Source: DAOUKH01 sp034421515
Lineage (GTDB): Bacteria; Chloroflexota; Dehalococcoidia; SHYB01
DNA: 38,894 nucleotides
Assembly (NCBI GenBank): GCA_034421515.1
Contig: DAOUKH010000056.1
Location: forward strand, 1 to 38,894
Reading direction: 5' to 3'
Part shown: piece after piece, positions 23,107 to 32,391 of the stretch
Layout of the letters: each line of letters begins with the position of its first letter
Position numbering within the stretch: the first letter of the stretch is position 1
Notes under the pieces: model-generated
The model's input: the letters and a program-made list of their open reading frames with translations, nothing else
Databases searched by the model: none
What the model was told of the DNA's origin: nothing
Program-made: the position numbers and the translations under genes

Positions 23107-24042
23107 ATGACCTCGAACGACGCAGCGCTCGATCCAGACGCCGGCAAAGGGCCGGTCCGGTACCTGGCCAACACGGCCGTCGGGCTTCTTCAATTCTTCA
23201 AGCAGAAGCCGCTCGGCGCCTTCGGCGCGCTCGTACTGCTGATCATGTTCGTCCTTGCCATCCTCGCCGGCGTGGTCTCCCAGTACGACCCAACCGAGTT
23301 CACCACCTACATCGACGAGAGTGGCGTGAAGAAGAACGCCACGTTCCAGCCGCCGAGCGGCACTTTCTGGCTAGGCACCGACGAGTTTGGGCGCGATATT
23401 TTCAGCCGCATCGCCCACGGCTCCCGCATCTCCCTTCGGGTCGGGTTCATATCGGTGCTGCTCGGAACGGTTGGGGGCGCTCTGTTCGGCATGGCCAGCG
23501 GCTACATTGGGGGGCGCTTCGACATGGTCTCGCAACGCGTCATGGACGCGCTCATGGCCCTGCCCGGCCTCATCCTTGCGTTGATGGTCATCGCCGCCCT
23601 AGGCAGGGGGGAGTTCCCTGTCATCATTGCAATTGCGCTCAACATTGGTCCGAACGCCAACCGGCTGCTGCGGGCGCAATGCCTGACCATCAAGGAACGT
23701 CCCTACGTCGATGCCGCACGTGCGTTGGGCGCATCGAACCTTCGCATCATGATGCGGCACATCGTGCCGAACTCCTTGGCCCCATTCCTTATCATCGCGA
23801 CAGCGGGCTTGGGCGCGGCAATTCTGATCGAGGCATCGCTGAGCTTCCTCGGTTTCGGCGTGCCGCCGCCGGCGCCGTCCTGGGGCGGCATGCTCACCGG
23901 CAACGCGCAGCAGTTCGCGATCGTCGCGCCGTGGCTCGCCATCGCCCCCGGCGTCGCCATCAGCCTCGCCGTCTTCGCCTTTAACGTCCTCGGCGACGCC
24001 CTCCGAGACGTCTGGGACCCGAGGCTCCGGGGCGCCTCCTAG
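23107..24042 (+). CDS. ABC importer permease, DppC/OppC family
   Basis: Second membrane subunit, 311 residues. It has an N-terminal TM, the family motif FWLGTDEFGRDIFSRIAHGS and the coupling loop YVDAARALGASNLRIMMRHI. The late SFLGFGVPPPAPSWGGML signature is present, and it ends LRDVWDPRLRG. No ATPase genes (DppD/DppF type) follow, so these must be encoded elsewhere. The TAG stop shares CTAG with the convergent MaoC gene. Confidence 0.93.
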   Translation: MTSNDAALDPDAGKGPVRYLANTAVGLLQFFKQKPLGAFGALVLLIMFVLAILAGVVSQYDPTEFTTYIDESGVKKNATFQPPSGTFWLGTDEFGRDIFSRIAHGSRISLRVGFISVLLGTVGGALFGMASGYIGGRFDMVSQRVMDALMALPGLILALMVIAALGRGEFPVIIAIALNIGPNANRLLRAQCLTIKERPYVDAARALGASNLRIMMRHIVPNSLAPFLIIATAGLGAAILIEASLSFLGFGVPPPAPSWGGMLTGNAQQFAIVAPWLAIAPGVAISLAVFAFNVLGDALRDVWDPRLRGAS

Positions 24043-24509
24043 GCGGCTCCGCCTGCGCTGCGCCGGTACATCTGCACCCAGTCGCCCTCGCACGCGACCT
24101 CCCCACCCCGGCTCACGTTCACCACCTGGAAGTGGAAGGTCACGACGCCGCGGTCGCCGCGGCTCGTCTCGCGTTTGCCGGCGACCTCGATTCGCACGCC
24201 GATCGTGTCACCCGGGTAGACCGGCGACTTGAAGCGCAGCCCCTCGACGCCGAGAAAGCCCATACTGTGCTCCGACGCGAGCCCCGCGGCGAACATGAGG
24301 CCGCTCACCACCGACACCGTCAGCATCCCGTGGGCGATGCGCCCGCCGAAGGGGCTGGCCTTGGCATACTCCTCATCGACATGCAGCGGGTGGTAATCGC
24401 CCGACACGCCGGCGAAGTTGACCAAGTCCGTCTCGGTGATCGTGCGCGACGGCGCGGGGATGGTCTCCCCGACAACGTAACCGTCGAAGTCTTTGTCTCG
24501 GGCGTGCAT
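24039..24509 (-). CDS. MaoC-family dehydratase / (R)-enoyl-CoA hydratase-like
   Basis: 156-residue hotdog-fold hydratase, acting on enoyl-CoA or related acyl thioesters. The hydratase motif FAGVSGDYHPLHVDEEYA contains the catalytic-type Asp and His, followed by FGGRIAHGML. A central FLGVEGLRFKSPVYPGDTI is typical. It is divergent from the acyl-CoA ligase gene with only 78 bases between the starts, so the two are probably expressed together and act in one pathway. Its stop overlaps that of the permease gene. Confidence 0.88.
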   Translation of the reverse strand: MHARDKDFDGYVVGETIPAPSRTITETDLVNFAGVSGDYHPLHVDEEYAKASPFGGRIAHGMLTVSVVSGLMFAAGLASEHSMGFLGVEGLRFKSPVYPGDTIGVRIEVAGKRETSRGDRGVVTFHFQVVNVSRGGEVACEGDWVQMYRRSAGGAA

Positions 24510-24540
24510 ACATCTACCTCGTGTCGCTTCCGAGGTGCCT

Positions 24541-24549
24541 TGCTATAAT
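24541..24549 (+). promoter_or_regulatory. Extended -10 promoter for the acyl-CoA ligase
   Basis: TGCTATAAT is a perfect extended -10. Transcription would start about 30 bases before the ATG at 24588. The -35 region is weak, as often with extended -10 promoters. Confidence 0.6.
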
Positions 24550-24587
24550 CGGCCCCCGCCGCCTCACGGTGCCGGAGGTGAAGCGTT

Positions 24588-26183
24588 ATGCGCACCTACC
24601 AGAACGAAGAGATGGTCCTTGGCGGCGTCTTGCGCGAGCAGGCGGCGACAAGGCCCCACCGCCTCTTCCTCCGGTTCGACGGCTCCGATCTGACCTTTCA
24701 CGAGTGTAACCAGATGGTCAATCGCGTCGCCCACGGCCTCGCGGCGCTCGGCGTGGGGCAGGGCGACAAGGTGGCGATCATGCTGCCCAACTGCCCTGAG
24801 TTCCTCCACCTCACCTTCGCCCTAGCCAAGCTGGGGGCCGTCTCCGTCCCCATTAACACCGCGTACAAGGGCGACCTGCTGGAGCACATCATCGTATCGT
24901 CCGACTCGTCCTTCCTCGTCATCGAGGAGGAGTGGGTCGAACGGGCGTCGGCGGTCCCGCGCGCGCTCGAACAGTTGCGGGCGATCGTCGTTCGGGCGCC
25001 CGGAGGAACGGCGCCGGCCATGGCCGGTGCCCGCACCGTCGGTTTTGACTCTGTAGTGAGCGGCGACACGGCCGAGCCCGGCATTGAGGTCGGCCACGGC
25101 GATCTCCAGGCGATCATGTACACCTCCGGGACGACGGGCGCGTCGAAGGGCGTCATGGTCTCCCACGCCCACGCCATGACCTGCGGCCTCGACTGGCTCA
25201 AGTACACCGCCTTCCAGGAAGAGGAGGTGGTCTACTGCCCGCTGCCGCTCTTCCATGGCGTGGGACTCTGGTGCGGCGTCATGGCGGTGCTCCTCAGCGG
25301 GTCGACCATCTGCATCGTCGACCGCTTCAGCGCTTCCTCTTTCTGGAGCGACGTGCGCCGCTTCAAGGCCAACGTCTCGCTCGGCATCTTCTCCATGATC
25401 CCGATCCTGCTGAACCAGCCCCCGAGACCCGACGACAAAGACCACACCCTCCGCGCGTTCTACCTGGGCCAGTCGGCGATGGACGCGCCGCTGCACGAGC
25501 GGTTCGGCGTGCGATCCGTAGAGATCTATGGCAGCACCGAGCTCGGCATCGGGACGGGCAGCCCCTACGGCGCCTGGCGGCCCGGCTCGTGCGGCCAAGT
25601 CAACACCGACAGCTACGAAATCCGCATCGTCGACGAGTGGGACCGCGAGACGCCCCCCGGCGTGCCCGGCGAGATCGCCGCGCGGCCCGTCAAGTCCTTC
25701 GTCATGACCACCGGCTACTACAACTTCCCCGGCGAGACCGTCGACGCCTTTCGCAACCTCTGGTTCCACACCGGCGACCGCGCCTACCGCGACGAGGACG
25801 GCTACATCTTCTTCGTCGACCGGGTCAAGGACGCCATGCGCCGCCGCGGGGAGAACATCTCCTCATTCGAGGTCGAGCGCGGCGTCAACGCCCACCCCGC
25901 GGTCCTCGAGTCCGCCGCCATCGCCGTGCCCTCCGAGCTCGGCGAGGACGACGTTAAGATCTGCGTCGTCCTCCATCCGGGTGAGCGCCTCGCCCCCGAA
26001 AAGCTCCTCGCCTTCTGCGAGGAGCGCATGGCCTACTTCATGGTGCCGCGCTACGTCGAGTTCATCGACGCCCTGCCCAAGACGCCGACGGAGAAGGTCG
26101 AGAAGTACAAGCTCCGCAACGAGGGCGTGACACCGGCGACCTGGGACCGCGAGCAGGCCGGCTACAAGGTCAAGCGCAGCTGA
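24588..26183 (+). CDS. AMP-forming acyl-CoA synthetase / ligase
   Basis: Activates a carboxylic acid to its acyl-CoA through an acyl-AMP. Length 531 residues. ANL superfamily motifs are present in order: MYTSGTTGASKGVMVSH (P-loop-like), PLFHG, EIYGSTELGIGTGSPYG, FHTGDRAYRDEDGYIFFVDR (the hinge Asp), RRRGENISSFEVE and TPTEKVEKYKLR (catalytic Lys region). The closest general group is the crotonobetaine/carnitine or fatty-acid CoA ligases; the substrate is not certain. The ribosome site GGAGGTGA is near perfect. Confidence 0.92.
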   Translation: MRTYQNEEMVLGGVLREQAATRPHRLFLRFDGSDLTFHECNQMVNRVAHGLAALGVGQGDKVAIMLPNCPEFLHLTFALAKLGAVSVPINTAYKGDLLEHIIVSSDSSFLVIEEEWVERASAVPRALEQLRAIVVRAPGGTAPAMAGARTVGFDSVVSGDTAEPGIEVGHGDLQAIMYTSGTTGASKGVMVSHAHAMTCGLDWLKYTAFQEEEVVYCPLPLFHGVGLWCGVMAVLLSGSTICIVDRFSASSFWSDVRRFKANVSLGIFSMIPILLNQPPRPDDKDHTLRAFYLGQSAMDAPLHERFGVRSVEIYGSTELGIGTGSPYGAWRPGSCGQVNTDSYEIRIVDEWDRETPPGVPGEIAARPVKSFVMTTGYYNFPGETVDAFRNLWFHTGDRAYRDEDGYIFFVDRVKDAMRRRGENISSFEVERGVNAHPAVLESAAIAVPSELGEDDVKICVVLHPGERLAPEKLLAFCEERMAYFMVPRYVEFIDALPKTPTEKVEKYKLRNEGVTPATWDREQAGYKVKRS

Positions 26184-26195
26184 CGAGCGCCGCCC

Positions 26196-26579
26196 TCACT
26201 TCTTCGCGGGCGAGTCCTCCGGCTTCATGACGCCCTTGGGCGGACGGTCCCGAATGGTGAGGAACTCGGCCCCCTCCGGCCCAGCCACGAGCGGCCCGTA
26301 GACCGTGCCTTCATCGATCGCGAGCGCCGTTCCGGGCTTGTAGACCTCACCGCCAACGGTCAGCTCGCCCGCGGTGACGTAGAGAATTTCGTTGCAGGGA
26401 TGCCAATGCGCCGGGACCTCCATGCCGGGGTCGTAGCGCGCCTTGCCGAAGAAGGGGCCGGTCTCCTCGAAGGCCGCGATGGGATAGCGCGAGCGCGTCC
26501 GCAACTCCACGCCGTCCTTCTCGAACCGGCTGCCGCTCTTCCAGGGCAATTCGTCTTCGATAATCACGCGTACCGCCAT
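26196..26579 (-). CDS. Cupin-domain protein
   Basis: 127-residue single-domain cupin. The first metal motif PAHWHPCNEILYVTAGEL gives His-x-His-x4-Glu, and VGGEVYKPGTALAIDEGTVYG forms the second half. Function is unknown; small cupins often bind metals and act as isomerases or dioxygenases, or sense ligands. GGAGGTG lies before the ATG. It follows the amidohydrolase gene in the same direction with a 32-base gap. Confidence 0.82.
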   Translation of the reverse strand: MAVRVIIEDELPWKSGSRFEKDGVELRTRSRYPIAAFEETGPFFGKARYDPGMEVPAHWHPCNEILYVTAGELTVGGEVYKPGTALAIDEGTVYGPLVAGPEGAEFLTIRDRPPKGVMKPEDSPAKK

Positions 26580-26611
26580 GCCGCACCTCCGTTGAAGTCT
26601 TCGCTACTCCG

Positions 26612-27718
26612 CTAGCCGATGTGGTAGAGGCGCATCGCGTTGCCAGCGAGTATCGCGTGCTTCTCGTCGGCGGGGACGCCCTCGAACGCGCGCTCGATTG
26701 CGGTCCAAGAGTTCGGCCAATACGTCGACGTGTGGGCATAGTCGCTCGACCACATCATCTTGTCGAGCCCGACCTCGCGCCGGTTTTTCACCGCGAACGT
26801 GTCGGTGATGTAGGTATAGAAGATGTTGCGTTCCGTGTAGTAGCTGGGGAGATGCTTGGTCTTGACGTAGGGTATCTGCAAGTCGCGGTGATGCTGTTTG
26901 TCCATCTGCTCAACCATGTACGGCACCCAGCCGCAATCGACCTCGGCGAAGATGAACTTGAGGTCGGGGAAGCGGTCGAATACCTCGGCGTAGACCAGCT
27001 CGTTGATCCTCCCCGGCACGCTGGTGAACCGGAAGGTGGCCTGCGGTATCGTCGTGCTGTGGTGGCCCACGGGCTCGGTCGCGAGCGAGACGTGAATGGC
27101 GATGGGAATATCGGCTTCTTGCGCCGCCGCCCACAACGGGTCGTCGGCGGGGGAGACGTAGTGCTCCCCCGAAGGGTAGCCGCCGATCACGACGCCACGG
27201 ATCCCCGGAAGGGCGAGGGCGCGGTGGAACTCCGCGACCGCCTCCTCAACTCCACAGCAGGGCATCATGGCCAGACCGAGCAGGCGGTCCGGCGCATGGC
27301 TGCAATACTCTGAGAGCCAGTCGTTGTACGCCCGGATCAGGGTGGTCTGGAACTCGGCGTCTCCGCGGTTCCACCAAATGCCGTTCGAGAGGCGTGGTGT
27401 GGGATACAGCAGCTCCCCATCGACGCCGTCGATGTCGATCTCCTTGATCCGCTCCGCCGGGTCGAAGCCCCCGCGCCGCACGTTCTCCCACTTGATCCAC
27501 CGTGACCGCTTCTCAATAGGGTCGGAGGCGCATTGATTGAGCCCGAAGTGAATCGGGTCGATGGCGCCCTCGATGACCCAAGCGTCGCCCTCTTCGAACC
27601 GCTGCATGCGAGGGGCGCGGTCGGCGAACTTCGCGGGGACTCGGTCCCGCCACAATTCCGGGGGCTCGTTCACGTGCGAGTCGCCGGAGATGAGCTTGTA
27701 TTCGGTCCGCTGCGTCAT
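26612..27718 (-). CDS. Amidohydrolase 2 family metal-dependent hydrolase/decarboxylase
   Basis: TIM-barrel enzyme of the amidohydrolase-related family that includes ACMSD-type decarboxylases, 368 residues from the ATG at 27716-27718. Visible are ISGDSHVNEPPELW (metal-ligand region), LLGLAMMPCCGVEEAVAEF, GIRGVVIGGYPSGEHY, PIAIHVSLATEPVGHH with a His ligand, KFIFAEVDCGWVPYMVEQMD and MMWSSDYAHTSTYWPNS with the catalytic-type Asp. The reaction is not certain. It is divergent from the carboxymuconolactone-decarboxylase-like gene. Confidence 0.87.
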   Translation of the reverse strand: MTQRTEYKLISGDSHVNEPPELWRDRVPAKFADRAPRMQRFEEGDAWVIEGAIDPIHFGLNQCASDPIEKRSRWIKWENVRRGGFDPAERIKEIDIDGVDGELLYPTPRLSNGIWWNRGDAEFQTTLIRAYNDWLSEYCSHAPDRLLGLAMMPCCGVEEAVAEFHRALALPGIRGVVIGGYPSGEHYVSPADDPLWAAAQEADIPIAIHVSLATEPVGHHSTTIPQATFRFTSVPGRINELVYAEVFDRFPDLKFIFAEVDCGWVPYMVEQMDKQHHRDLQIPYVKTKHLPSYYTERNIFYTYITDTFAVKNRREVGLDKMMWSSDYAHTSTYWPNSWTAIERAFEGVPADEKHAILAGNAMRLYHIG

Positions 27719-27873
27719 CGGTTCACCCCGCGCCGTGGGCCGAGCAGCCCTGAGCTCCGCCGCTAGTCTACTTGATTCCGGCCACCCCACGCCTCCATGC
27801 GATTCGAGCGAATACCGTTGGTGCTATTCTATCGGCCATTCACTGGAAAGAACACGGCTTACGGAGGCGACCC

Positions 27874-28416
27874 ATGGCGCGCGTACCCTACATCACACGA
27901 GAAGACCTCGGCGCGGCGGAGCAGCCGCTCTACGACGGCATCGTCGAGCCCCGCGGCGGCAGGCTCGCCGCCGTCTTTTCGCTCCTCCTGAACGCGCCTG
28001 AGATGGCCTCCCTCGTGGGCAACGTCGGCGCCTACGCCCGCTTCCGCTCCCAGATCCCCGGCGACGCCCGCGAGACCGTCATCCTGACCACGGCCCGCGA
28101 GATTGGCTGCGCCTACGAGTTCACGCACCACGTCCCCATCGCGCGCAAGGAGGGCGTCCGCGAGCTGGTGATCGATGGGATCAAGGCGGGCAACACTCGC
28201 GGCATGATCCCCCAGGAGTCGGTCTTCGTCGACTACGCCAAGCAGGTGATCAACAACAAGGTCAACGACGCCACCTACACCGCCGTCGAGCACCTTCTCG
28301 GGCGCCAGGGCGCCGTCGAGGTCACCGTGCTCGCCGGCTACTACACCATGCTCGGCCTCTCGATGATGGCCCTTGGCGTGGAGTTGGAAGAGGGCGTCGA
28401 GGACCTGCTGGCTTAG
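27874..28416 (+). CDS. Carboxymuconolactone decarboxylase (CMD/AhpD-fold) family protein
   Basis: 180-residue helical protein of the CMD family, full length from the ATG at 27874 with ACGGAGGCG upstream. The core REIGCAYEFTHHVPIARKEGV matches the family active-site helix. It has one cysteine instead of the CxxC of peroxidase-type members, which favours a decarboxylase, lactonase or structural role over thiol peroxidase. It ends 5 bases from the stop of the convergent hydantoinase gene. Confidence 0.85.
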   Translation: MARVPYITREDLGAAEQPLYDGIVEPRGGRLAAVFSLLLNAPEMASLVGNVGAYARFRSQIPGDARETVILTTAREIGCAYEFTHHVPIARKEGVRELVIDGIKAGNTRGMIPQESVFVDYAKQVINNKVNDATYTAVEHLLGRQGAVEVTVLAGYYTMLGLSMMALGVELEEGVEDLLA

Positions 28417-28420
28417 CCGC

Positions 28421-30532
28421 CTAGCCCCGCGTGATCACCACGCTCCGGTAGGCGTCGACGGCGGCCCGGAAGGGCGGCGGGACGACGATCGTCGAGTCGG
28501 GCTCCTCGATGATGGCAGGGCCCTCAACCTCCGCCCCGGGGCGGAGCCGCTCGCGGTCGTAGACGGGGGTATCGAGGAAGCCCGCCGCCTCACGGAAGTA
28601 GGCCGACCGCGATCCCTTCAGGGCCTCGGAGACGGCGCCGTCGTCTGCGTCGCTTGCCGTCAACTCCGCCTTCGGCACCTCGCCCACCACTTTCACGCGG
28701 TAGGTCACGAACTCGACGGGGTTGTCGAGGCGGATCCCGTACAGCTCTTCGTACCGGGCGCGAAAGGCATCAACGACTGGGGCTGCCTCGGCGCTGAGCG
28801 AGCCTCGGGGCGCCGGGACCGAAAGCTCGTGCGACTGATAGCGGAACCGCGCGTCGATCTGCCGTTCGATGCGAATCGCATCTGACGGCACGCCGTCGCC
28901 CCGCATGCGCTCGATACCCTCCGCCTCCAACTCGGCGAAGATCGTGTCGATCTCACGCATGTCGTCCGTGACGGGGTCCATGACCTTGGTGTGGGCGTAG
29001 TCGGTCGACATGTCGGAGACGAGTAGTCCGAACGCCGAGGCCGTCCCCGGCGTAACCGGCACGATCACCGACGGCGTCCCGAACTCCTCCGCGAGCCGCG
29101 CCACGTGGGCGGGTCCTGCGCCGCCGAAGGCGATCATGCTGAAGTCGCGCGGATCGATGCCCCGCTGCACCGTCACCATGCGGACCGCCGAGGCCATGTT
29201 CGCGTTTACCACGTCGTAGATGCCGGCGGCGGCTTCGGTCACGCTGAGGCCCAACGGCTCAGCGACGTGTATCTCGATCGCTTCGCGGCTGCGATCGGGG
29301 TAGATGCGCATCGCGCCGCCCAGGAAGTAATCGGGATTCAGGTAGCCGAGGAGAAGGTTCGCGTCGGTGACCGTGGGCCGGTCGCCGCCGAAGCCGTAGC
29401 AGACGGGGCCGGGGTCGGCGCCGGCGCTCTCGGGGCCGACTTGGAGCGCGCCGCCCGGATCGACGCGGGCGATGCTGCCGCCACCCGCGCCCACCTCGGC
29501 GAGGTCGATCACCGGAATCTTGACGGGGTAGCCGCTGGCCGCGGAGCGGTGGCTGGCCGCGCCGCCAACGTAGAAGTCGTTGGTGACCGCCGGCTGTCCG
29601 CCCCGCACCAGCCCCGCTTTGGCCGTGGTGCCGCCCATGTCGAATGAGACGATGTTCTCCATACCGAAGAGCCGCCCAAAGTAGGCGGCGGCGATGACCC
29701 CCGCGGCCGGGCCCGACTCGACGCTGTTGATCGGCCGCGACGCCGCCGCGCGCGCCGTCATCACGCCGCCGTTCGACTGCATGATCTGGAAAGCGCCCTC
29801 GAAGCCCATCGCCTGCAGCTCCCCTTCGAGCCGTTCGATGTACGAGGAGACCACGGGCCCGACGTAGGCCGACATGACCGCCGTGCTCGCCCGGGGAAAC
29901 TCGCGGTACTGCGGGCAGACGTCCGACGACAGCACGACGTAGGCGCCGGGAAGCAGCTCGCTCACGATCTCCCCCACCTGTCGTTCGTGGGCGGGATTGG
30001 CGTAGGAGTGCAGGAAGCAGACGGCGACGGCCTCGGTCTCTTCGCCCTCATCGGGGCCGTCGCGCAGGACCCTTGCGATCTCGGCGCGCGCCTGCTCCTC
30101 GTCCAGCGGCACGACCACCTTGCCCCCGGCGCCGACCCGTTCCCGCACCTCGGCGATGCGCCAGCGGGGCACCGGCGGCTCCGGGTTCTCGTAGAACAGG
30201 TCGTAGCGCTCGGGCTCGCGGCGGCGGACGTCGCTCATGCTCAATGTGTCGGCGAAGCCTTGCGTGGTGACGTACCCCACGCGCGCGCCCTTGCCCTCCA
30301 GGATCACGTTCGTCGCCAGCGTCGTGGCGTGGACTGCACGGTCGAGGTCGCCGGCCCGTGCGTTCGCCGAGGCGAGCGCCTCGAGCAGCGCTTCCTTCAC
30401 GCCCAGAGCCGGGTCGTTGGGCGTGGTCAGCTTCTTGGCGATACGAAGGTCGCGCGCTCCACGTTCGGCGACGACGACGTCGGTGAACGTCCCCCCAATG
30501 TCGATGCCCACGAAGAACCGGCGTTTCGGCAC
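28421..30532 (-). CDS. hyuA: Hydantoinase/oxoprolinase family subunit A
   Basis: 703 residues. An N-terminal Hydant_A_N domain begins RFFVGIDIGGTFTDVVVAE, the phosphate-binding loop of the actin-like ATPase fold. A second IVSFDMGGTTAKAGLVRGG loop follows, and a C-terminal domain ends FVTYRVKVVGE...VEGPAIIEEPDSTIVVPP. Relatives hydrolyse N-methylhydantoin, 5-oxoproline or carboxylate acetone and acetophenone with ATP. The start is a GTG whose AAGGGG site overlaps the stop of subunit B, 9 bases away, so the two subunits are coupled. The B-then-A order is less common than A-then-B. Confidence 0.92.
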   Translation of the reverse strand: MPKRRFFVGIDIGGTFTDVVVAERGARDLRIAKKLTTPNDPALGVKEALLEALASANARAGDLDRAVHATTLATNVILEGKGARVGYVTTQGFADTLSMSDVRRREPERYDLFYENPEPPVPRWRIAEVRERVGAGGKVVVPLDEEQARAEIARVLRDGPDEGEETEAVAVCFLHSYANPAHERQVGEIVSELLPGAYVVLSSDVCPQYREFPRASTAVMSAYVGPVVSSYIERLEGELQAMGFEGAFQIMQSNGGVMTARAAASRPINSVESGPAAGVIAAAYFGRLFGMENIVSFDMGGTTAKAGLVRGGQPAVTNDFYVGGAASHRSAASGYPVKIPVIDLAEVGAGGGSIARVDPGGALQVGPESAGADPGPVCYGFGGDRPTVTDANLLLGYLNPDYFLGGAMRIYPDRSREAIEIHVAEPLGLSVTEAAAGIYDVVNANMASAVRMVTVQRGIDPRDFSMIAFGGAGPAHVARLAEEFGTPSVIVPVTPGTASAFGLLVSDMSTDYAHTKVMDPVTDDMREIDTIFAELEAEGIERMRGDGVPSDAIRIERQIDARFRYQSHELSVPAPRGSLSAEAAPVVDAFRARYEELYGIRLDNPVEFVTYRVKVVGEVPKAELTASDADDGAVSEALKGSRSAYFREAAGFLDTPVYDRERLRPGAEVEGPAIIEEPDSTIVVPPPFRAAVDAYRSVVITRG

Positions 30533-30541
30533 GCGTGCCCC

Positions 30542-32281
30542 TTACCCGCCGCCCATCGAACGACGGAGCGCGGCCGTCGCGGTTTCATCGACCTCGAACG
30601 CCTCCTCGTCAATCACCACGCCGTAGCGCTCCCGCGCCGCCGCGATGCTGACCCGGCCATCGCGCACGTCGTCGAGGACGTCCCCCGGGTACCGCTCCCA
30701 AGCCGGGCCGACTCCGCCGCCGCCCGAGGTGAGCATCGTCACCGTGTCGCCCGCACGCAGCGGGTAGCCGGTGACCTTGGGGGCAAGGACGGCCTCGTCC
30801 TCCGCGCCCATGTTGACCACCCAGCCGCCGCCGGCGCCCCTCTCGCCGCCGAAGACGCCCGGTGGCGGGAAGCGGCAGCGGTCGGTGGCACGGCCCGTCA
30901 ACTGCCCGTCTTCGAGCATCCGCACGTCTCGCCGGATGCCGAGGCCGCCGCGATACCTGCCCGCGCCGCCTGAATCGCGCCAATACTCGAACCGCTCGAA
31001 GCGCACCGGATACTCCATCTCGAAGGCCTCGATGGTGTGGAACCCCCGGTTGCCGCCAAAGATAAGCGGGCCCGTGGAGTCCAGCCCATCCGACGAGCTC
31101 CGCGCTCCCACACCGCCGTATTGCGCGTCCATGAACGTCCACACCCTCCCCGACTCCCGCTCGCTGTTCATCGTGTAGACGTGCACGTTCGACGAGGCGG
31201 CCACGGCGCGCTCCGGGTAGTGCTTGGAGAACGCCTGCACCATCGCCTCGACGATCGCCATCACCGTCGCCATGCGGGAGTTGCACGCCGCCGGCGGGTT
31301 CGGGTTCACCAGCGTGCCGCGCGGCAGGTTGACCTCGATGGGCCGGTAGCAGCCGTCGTTCATCGGGATCGTCGGGTCTACGAAGCAGCGCAGCGCGAAG
31401 AGCACGCCCGACATCGATTGTGAGTACGCCGCGTTGATCGGCCCGCGCGACTGTGCGTCGGTCCCGCTGAAATCGGCCTGCAGCGTCGAGCCCTCGATCC
31501 GCAGCGTCGTCCTGACGGTGTAGGACTTCTCGGAGTCGATCCCGTCGTCGTCGATCACGAACGCGCCCTCGCACACGCCGGCCGGGATCTTCTCGATCTC
31601 CAGCCGCATACGGCGCTCCGAGTAGTCCATCAGGTCGCCGCAGGCTTCGAGCAACTCCTCGCGCCCGTACCGCTCCACCAGCGCCGCCAGCCGGACGGCC
31701 CCCACGTTCGCCGCCGCCAGCAAGGCGTAGACGTCGCCCAGCACCTTCTCCGGCGTGCGGCTGTTCGCGCCGATGATCTTGATCAGGCTCTCGTTGGGCT
31801 TGCCCGCGTCGTACAGCTTCACCGGCGGAAGGATCAACCCCTCGTGGTACATCTCCGTCGCGTTCGCCGGCAGGCCGCCGGCCGAGATGCCGCCCACGTC
31901 GGCCACGTGGACCAACGCCGTGGTGAAGAACGTCAGCTTGCCGTCCACAAAGACAGGCCGAAAAAGCATGATGTCGTTCGAGTGAATGCCCCCGCGGTAG
32001 GGATCGTTGAAGATGTAGGCGTCGCCGTCCCGCATCGACTCGCGGGGGAAGTCCACGAGCAGCTCGCGCAGCGACGGGCGCAGGCTCGACAAGTGCATCA
32101 ACGGCGCGCCGCGCGACTGCGCCACCAGCCGCCCTTCGTTGTCGAAAATGGCGCTGGTGGCGTCGCCGCCCTCTTTGATCAGCGTTGAATACGCCCCCCG
32201 CACCACAGCGACGCCCATCTCCTCGGCGGCGGCGGCGAGGGCGTTCTTGACAATTTCCAGCGTGACAGGGTTGAAAGCCAT
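30542..32281 (-). CDS. hyuB: Hydantoinase/oxoprolinase family subunit B
   Basis: 579 residues of the hydantoinase B family. It begins FNPVTLEIVKNALAAAAEEM, followed by TLIKEGGDATSAIFDNEG, then DGDAYIFNDPYRGGIHSNDI and the late GGNRGFHTIEAFEMEYPVRF and PPPGVFGGERGAGGGW segments. It supplies the second half of an ATP-dependent ring-opening or carboxylating enzyme with subunit A. It is divergent from the xylose-isomerase-like gene. Confidence 0.93.
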   Translation of the reverse strand: MAFNPVTLEIVKNALAAAAEEMGVAVVRGAYSTLIKEGGDATSAIFDNEGRLVAQSRGAPLMHLSSLRPSLRELLVDFPRESMRDGDAYIFNDPYRGGIHSNDIMLFRPVFVDGKLTFFTTALVHVADVGGISAGGLPANATEMYHEGLILPPVKLYDAGKPNESLIKIIGANSRTPEKVLGDVYALLAAANVGAVRLAALVERYGREELLEACGDLMDYSERRMRLEIEKIPAGVCEGAFVIDDDGIDSEKSYTVRTTLRIEGSTLQADFSGTDAQSRGPINAAYSQSMSGVLFALRCFVDPTIPMNDGCYRPIEVNLPRGTLVNPNPPAACNSRMATVMAIVEAMVQAFSKHYPERAVAASSNVHVYTMNSERESGRVWTFMDAQYGGVGARSSSDGLDSTGPLIFGGNRGFHTIEAFEMEYPVRFERFEYWRDSGGAGRYRGGLGIRRDVRMLEDGQLTGRATDRCRFPPPGVFGGERGAGGGWVVNMGAEDEAVLAPKVTGYPLRAGDTVTMLTSGGGGVGPAWERYPGDVLDDVRDGRVSIAAARERYGVVIDEEAFEVDETATAALRRSMGGG

Positions 32282-32315
32282 GGCACAGACCGACGCTTGT
32301 CGGGCACCGGGCGCA

Positions 32316-32345
32316 AGCGTACCGCCTCCCCAAAGCGAGGGGCAA
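32316..32345 (-). promoter_or_regulatory. Candidate promoter for hyuBA
   Basis: On the minus strand, TTGCCC (32340-32345), an 18-base spacer and TACGCT (32316-32321). Match is moderate. Confidence 0.35.
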
Positions 32346-32353
32346 CCGTCATG

Positions 32354-32359
32354 TATACT
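32354..32359 (+). promoter_or_regulatory. Candidate -10 box for the xylose-isomerase-like gene
   Basis: TATACT, 38 bases before the ATG, within the sequence GTATACTCGCGGCG. A similar GTATACTCACCGGCGG precedes the ligase-like gene at 33330. No strong -35 is present. Confidence 0.35.
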
Positions 32360-32391
32360 CGCGGCGCCTCAGGAGGTCCCGCAGGCAAGGC

